This document shows positions 61,942 to 64,000 of a stretch of DNA of 64,000 nucleotides, one piece after another (position 1 is the first letter of the stretch; every line of letters starts with the position of its first letter). The notes beneath the pieces were generated by a model. The model was not told the origin of the DNA, searched no databases, and was given only the letters and a program-made list of their open reading frames with translations. Origin of the DNA: Curtobacterium sp. MCBD17_035 (lineage in GTDB: Bacteria > Actinomycetota > Actinomycetes > Actinomycetales > Microbacteriaceae); the NCBI RefSeq assembly GCF_003234815.2, contig NZ_CP126279.1, positions 2,480,001 through 2,544,000 of the forward strand. The letters run 5' to 3'. Made by a program: the position numbers and the translations under genes.

Positions 61942-64000
61942 TCACTTGCTGGACGAACTCGTCGAGCTGCTCGACCCCGTGGTCGCACCGTTCGACTCGG
62001 CCTGGAGCGCGTCCTGCACCGCCTGCTGCAGTCGCCTGTCGGCCTCGGCCGCCGCCACGAGGTCGTTGTCGGCGTAGGCCTGCTGACGGTCCTGGAGCGC
62101 TTGGCTCGCGTCCTGGAGCGCCTGCTGGAGGGCGGCGTTCGCGCTGACCGATCCCGCGCCGCTCGATCCACCGGAACCGCTCGCGCCCGAGTCGGAACCC
62201 GTGTCGCTCGAGCCGGATCCGCTGGATCCGCTGGTACCCGAACCGGTACCGCTCGAGCCCGTCGACGCGCCCTGGTCACCCGCCGCGGCACCGGAGTTCC
62301 CATCGAACAACGAGTTGAGCGCGTCGTTGAGGGTGTCCTCGAACGCGATCTTGTCCCCGAAGGCGACGAGGACCTTCTGCAGTAGTGGGTACGACGTGTT
62401 CGAGGTCGACTGCACGTACACCGGCTGGACGTACAGGAAGCCGCCGCCGATCGGCAGCGTCAGCAGGTTGCCGCGCTTGATCGTCGTGTCACCCCGCTTC
62501 AGGATGTTCAGCTCGGTGGAGACGTCGGTGTCCGCGTTGAACGACGACTGGACCTGACCCGGACCGGGCACGCTGTCGGTCTTCGGGATCGTCAGGAGCG
62601 ACAGACGCCCGTACGCCTTCGAGCGCTTGCCCTTGCCGCGGCCGCCGGCGTCCGAGTCGACCGACAGGTACCCCGTGAGCACGTTCCGCGCGTTCGACCC
62701 CGACTGCTGCGGGATGTAGGTCGAGTAGAGCGTGTAGGCCGTCTGCTCCCCCGGGACCTTCATCGTGAGGTAGTACGGGTCCTGCAGGTCGGCGCTCGAG
62801 GTCGTCGTGGTGGTGCCGAGTGCGCTGGTGACCCTCGACGTGGACGAACTCGACGAGCTCGACGACGGGTCCTGCGGCGTGACCCAGGCGTCGTCACCGG
62901 AGTAGAACGAGTTCGCGTTCGTGACGTGGTAGGTCCCGAGGATGGTCCGCTGCACCTTGAACAGGTCGGTCGGGTACCGCACGTGGTCGAGCAGCTCGGC
63001 ACTCATCGACGACATCGGCTGGACGGTCGCGGGGAAGATCTTCTTCCACGTCGTCAGCAGCGGGTCCTTCGCGTCCCAGGAGTACAGGGTGACCTTGCCC
63101 GTGTAGGCGTCCACCGTCGCCTTGACCGAGTTCCGGATGTAGTTCACCTGGTCGGTGTTGTACCCGGACGAGGTGGTGCCGTTGATGCTGTCCGACAGGC
63201 TCGCGCTCTGGGAGTACGGGTACGCGTCGGTCGTCGTGTAGCCGTCGACGATCCAGACGATCCGGTGGTTGACGATCGCCGGGTAGACGTCCTTGTCGAG
63301 CGTCAGGTACGGCGCGACCTTCTGCACCCGCTGGAGCGGATCGCGGTCGTACAGGATCTGCGAATCCGCGTTCACCGCGTTCGACAGCAGGATCTGCTCC
63401 GACCCGAACTTGGCCGCGTAGACGAGACGGTTGAACACGTTGCCGATGCTCGGTCCGCCGTTCGCCTGGTACGTGGTCGTCGCGTTGCTCGCCGCAGCGT
63501 CCTCGGCGCCCGAGGGGTAGTCGAGCTCGATCTTCTTCGTCCCCTTGGCCGCCCCGACGATCGAGTACGCGGGCGAGCTCTCGCCGAAGTACACGCGCGG
63601 CTGGTAGTCCCCGAGGTCGCCCGTCGAGGGGATGCCGGACTCGAGGAACACGGGCTTGCCGTCGCTCGTGCGCTGGTTGCCGTACGCGGCGACGACCCCG
63701 TACCCGTGTGTGTACACGAACGTGCGGTTGTACTGCGTCGCCGAGGAGCCGAGGCCCTCCACATCGATGTCGCGCACGGCGATCACGGTGTCCTCGGAGG
63801 TGCCGTCGATGTCGTAGCGGTCGACGTCGAGGGTGGAGGGGAACTTGTAGTACTGGCGGTACTGCTGCAGCTGGCTGAACGACTCCGACACGATCGACGG
63901 GTCGATGATGCGGATGTTCGCCGTGGTCTGCGCGTCCGACGCGAGCGCTCCGGTCTGCGTGTCGGTCCTGGCGTCGTACGAACGCTCCTTCACTCCCGCG
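61942..64000 (-). CDS. UPF0182 family membrane protein, N-terminus beyond the right edge
   Basis: Partial; about 686 codons visible and the frame is open to the edge, so the GTG at 63993 is not the start. The seven-TM N-terminal part is missing. The visible soluble extracellular part has family blocks QTTANIRIIDPSIVSESFSQLQQYRQYYKFP, VDRYDIDGTSEDTVIAVRDID, FVYTHGYGVVAA, PRVYFGE, and PIGGGFLYVQPVYVQS, then a Ser/Gly/Ala linker and a C-terminal Gln/Ala coiled-coil (AALQQALQDASQALQDRQQA). Large envelope protein of unknown function in actinobacteria. Confidence 0.9.
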   Translation of the reverse strand, partial: AGVKERSYDARTDTQTGALASDAQTTANIRIIDPSIVSESFSQLQQYRQYYKFPSTLDVDRYDIDGTSEDTVIAVRDIDVEGLGSSATQYNRTFVYTHGYGVVAAYGNQRTSDGKPVFLESGIPSTGDLGDYQPRVYFGESSPAYSIVGAAKGTKKIELDYPSGAEDAAASNATTTYQANGGPSIGNVFNRLVYAAKFGSEQILLSNAVNADSQILYDRDPLQRVQKVAPYLTLDKDVYPAIVNHRIVWIVDGYTTTDAYPYSQSASLSDSINGTTSSGYNTDQVNYIRNSVKATVDAYTGKVTLYSWDAKDPLLTTWKKIFPATVQPMSSMSAELLDHVRYPTDLFKVQRTILGTYHVTNANSFYSGDDAWVTPQDPSSSSSSSSTSRVTSALGTTTTTSSADLQDPYYLTMKVPGEQTAYTLYSTYIPQQSGSNARNVLTGYLSVDSDAGGRGKGKRSKAYGRLSLLTIPKTDSVPGPGQVQSSFNADTDVSTELNILKRGDTTIKRGNLLTLPIGGGFLYVQPVYVQSTSNTSYPLLQKVLVAFGDKIAFEDTLNDALNSLFDGNSGAAAGDQGASTGSSGTGSGTSGSSGSGSSDTGSDSGASGSGGSSGAGSVSANAALQQALQDASQALQDRQQAYADNDLVAAAEADRRLQQAVQDALQAESNGATTGSSSSTSSSSK

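Overview
The window is 64 kb of very GC-rich DNA with actinobacterial signatures: GTG starts, many ATGA/TGATG gene overlaps, leaderless-type promoters, a gatCAB operon for indirect Gln-tRNA synthesis, DrrAB transporters and families such as DUF3039, DUF3097, DUF3054, MpaB and UPF0182. Gene content fits Microbacteriaceae, and Curtobacterium or a close relative is my best guess, but that is inference from family content only. Nothing looks like a prophage, plasmid, IS element or CRISPR locus. The window reads as chromosomal core interrupted by repeat-filled gaps.

Layout. 1-6.9 kb (minus): a six-gene operon gtrA, processive GT2 synthase, ArnT-like membrane glycosyltransferase, DUF4397 protein, GH8 endoglucanase, class F sortase (cut by the left edge), a plausible exopolysaccharide synthesis and surface-anchoring unit. 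7-14 kb: two aldo/keto reductases, YceI, a DinB/TIGR03086 protein, an MpaB-type oxygenase and an acyl-CoA ligase. 15-20 kb: an APC permease, DrrA/DrrB and a Gly/Asp-rich protein. 20-22 kb: cytosine-type permease plus deaminase. 23-26 kb: DUF3054, a hypothetical, DUF3097 and a zinc alcohol dehydrogenase. 26-28 kb: a two-gene type III PKS/methyltransferase unit. 28-32 kb: gatC-gatA-gatB. 32-41 kb: bifunctional PBP, DUF1023 hydrolase, ligA, mnmA. 41-47 kb: MFS transporter, tRNA-Leu(UAG), DedA, the murI-rph-rdgB operon, pncB and DUF3039. 47-50 kb: an ABC exporter pair. 50-57 kb: a cell-wall glycopolymer (teichoic-acid-like) cluster: nucleotidyltransferase, polymer ABC exporter, glycerophosphotransferase, two GT2 enzymes and a CDP-alcohol phosphotransferase. 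57-64 kb: HtrA protease, aminotransferase/omega-amidase convergent pair, initiator tRNA-fMet and a UPF0182 membrane protein (cut by the right edge).

The most striking non-coding feature is a family of 67-71 bp elements, 16 copies in four gaps (8.9-9.3, 14.1-14.9, 22.4-22.8 and 38.4-39.5 kb). Each has 12-bp terminal inverted repeats, consensus GACAACTCAGGA and TCCTGAGTTGTC, and most carry a CCGGGAGG core at a fixed offset of about 20 bases from the left end. The same core word recurs outside the elements, in other gaps and inside several genes, often in linker regions. In many genes a TANNNT hexamer lies exactly 6-7 nt before the start codon, which points to leaderless transcription and was used to choose starts.
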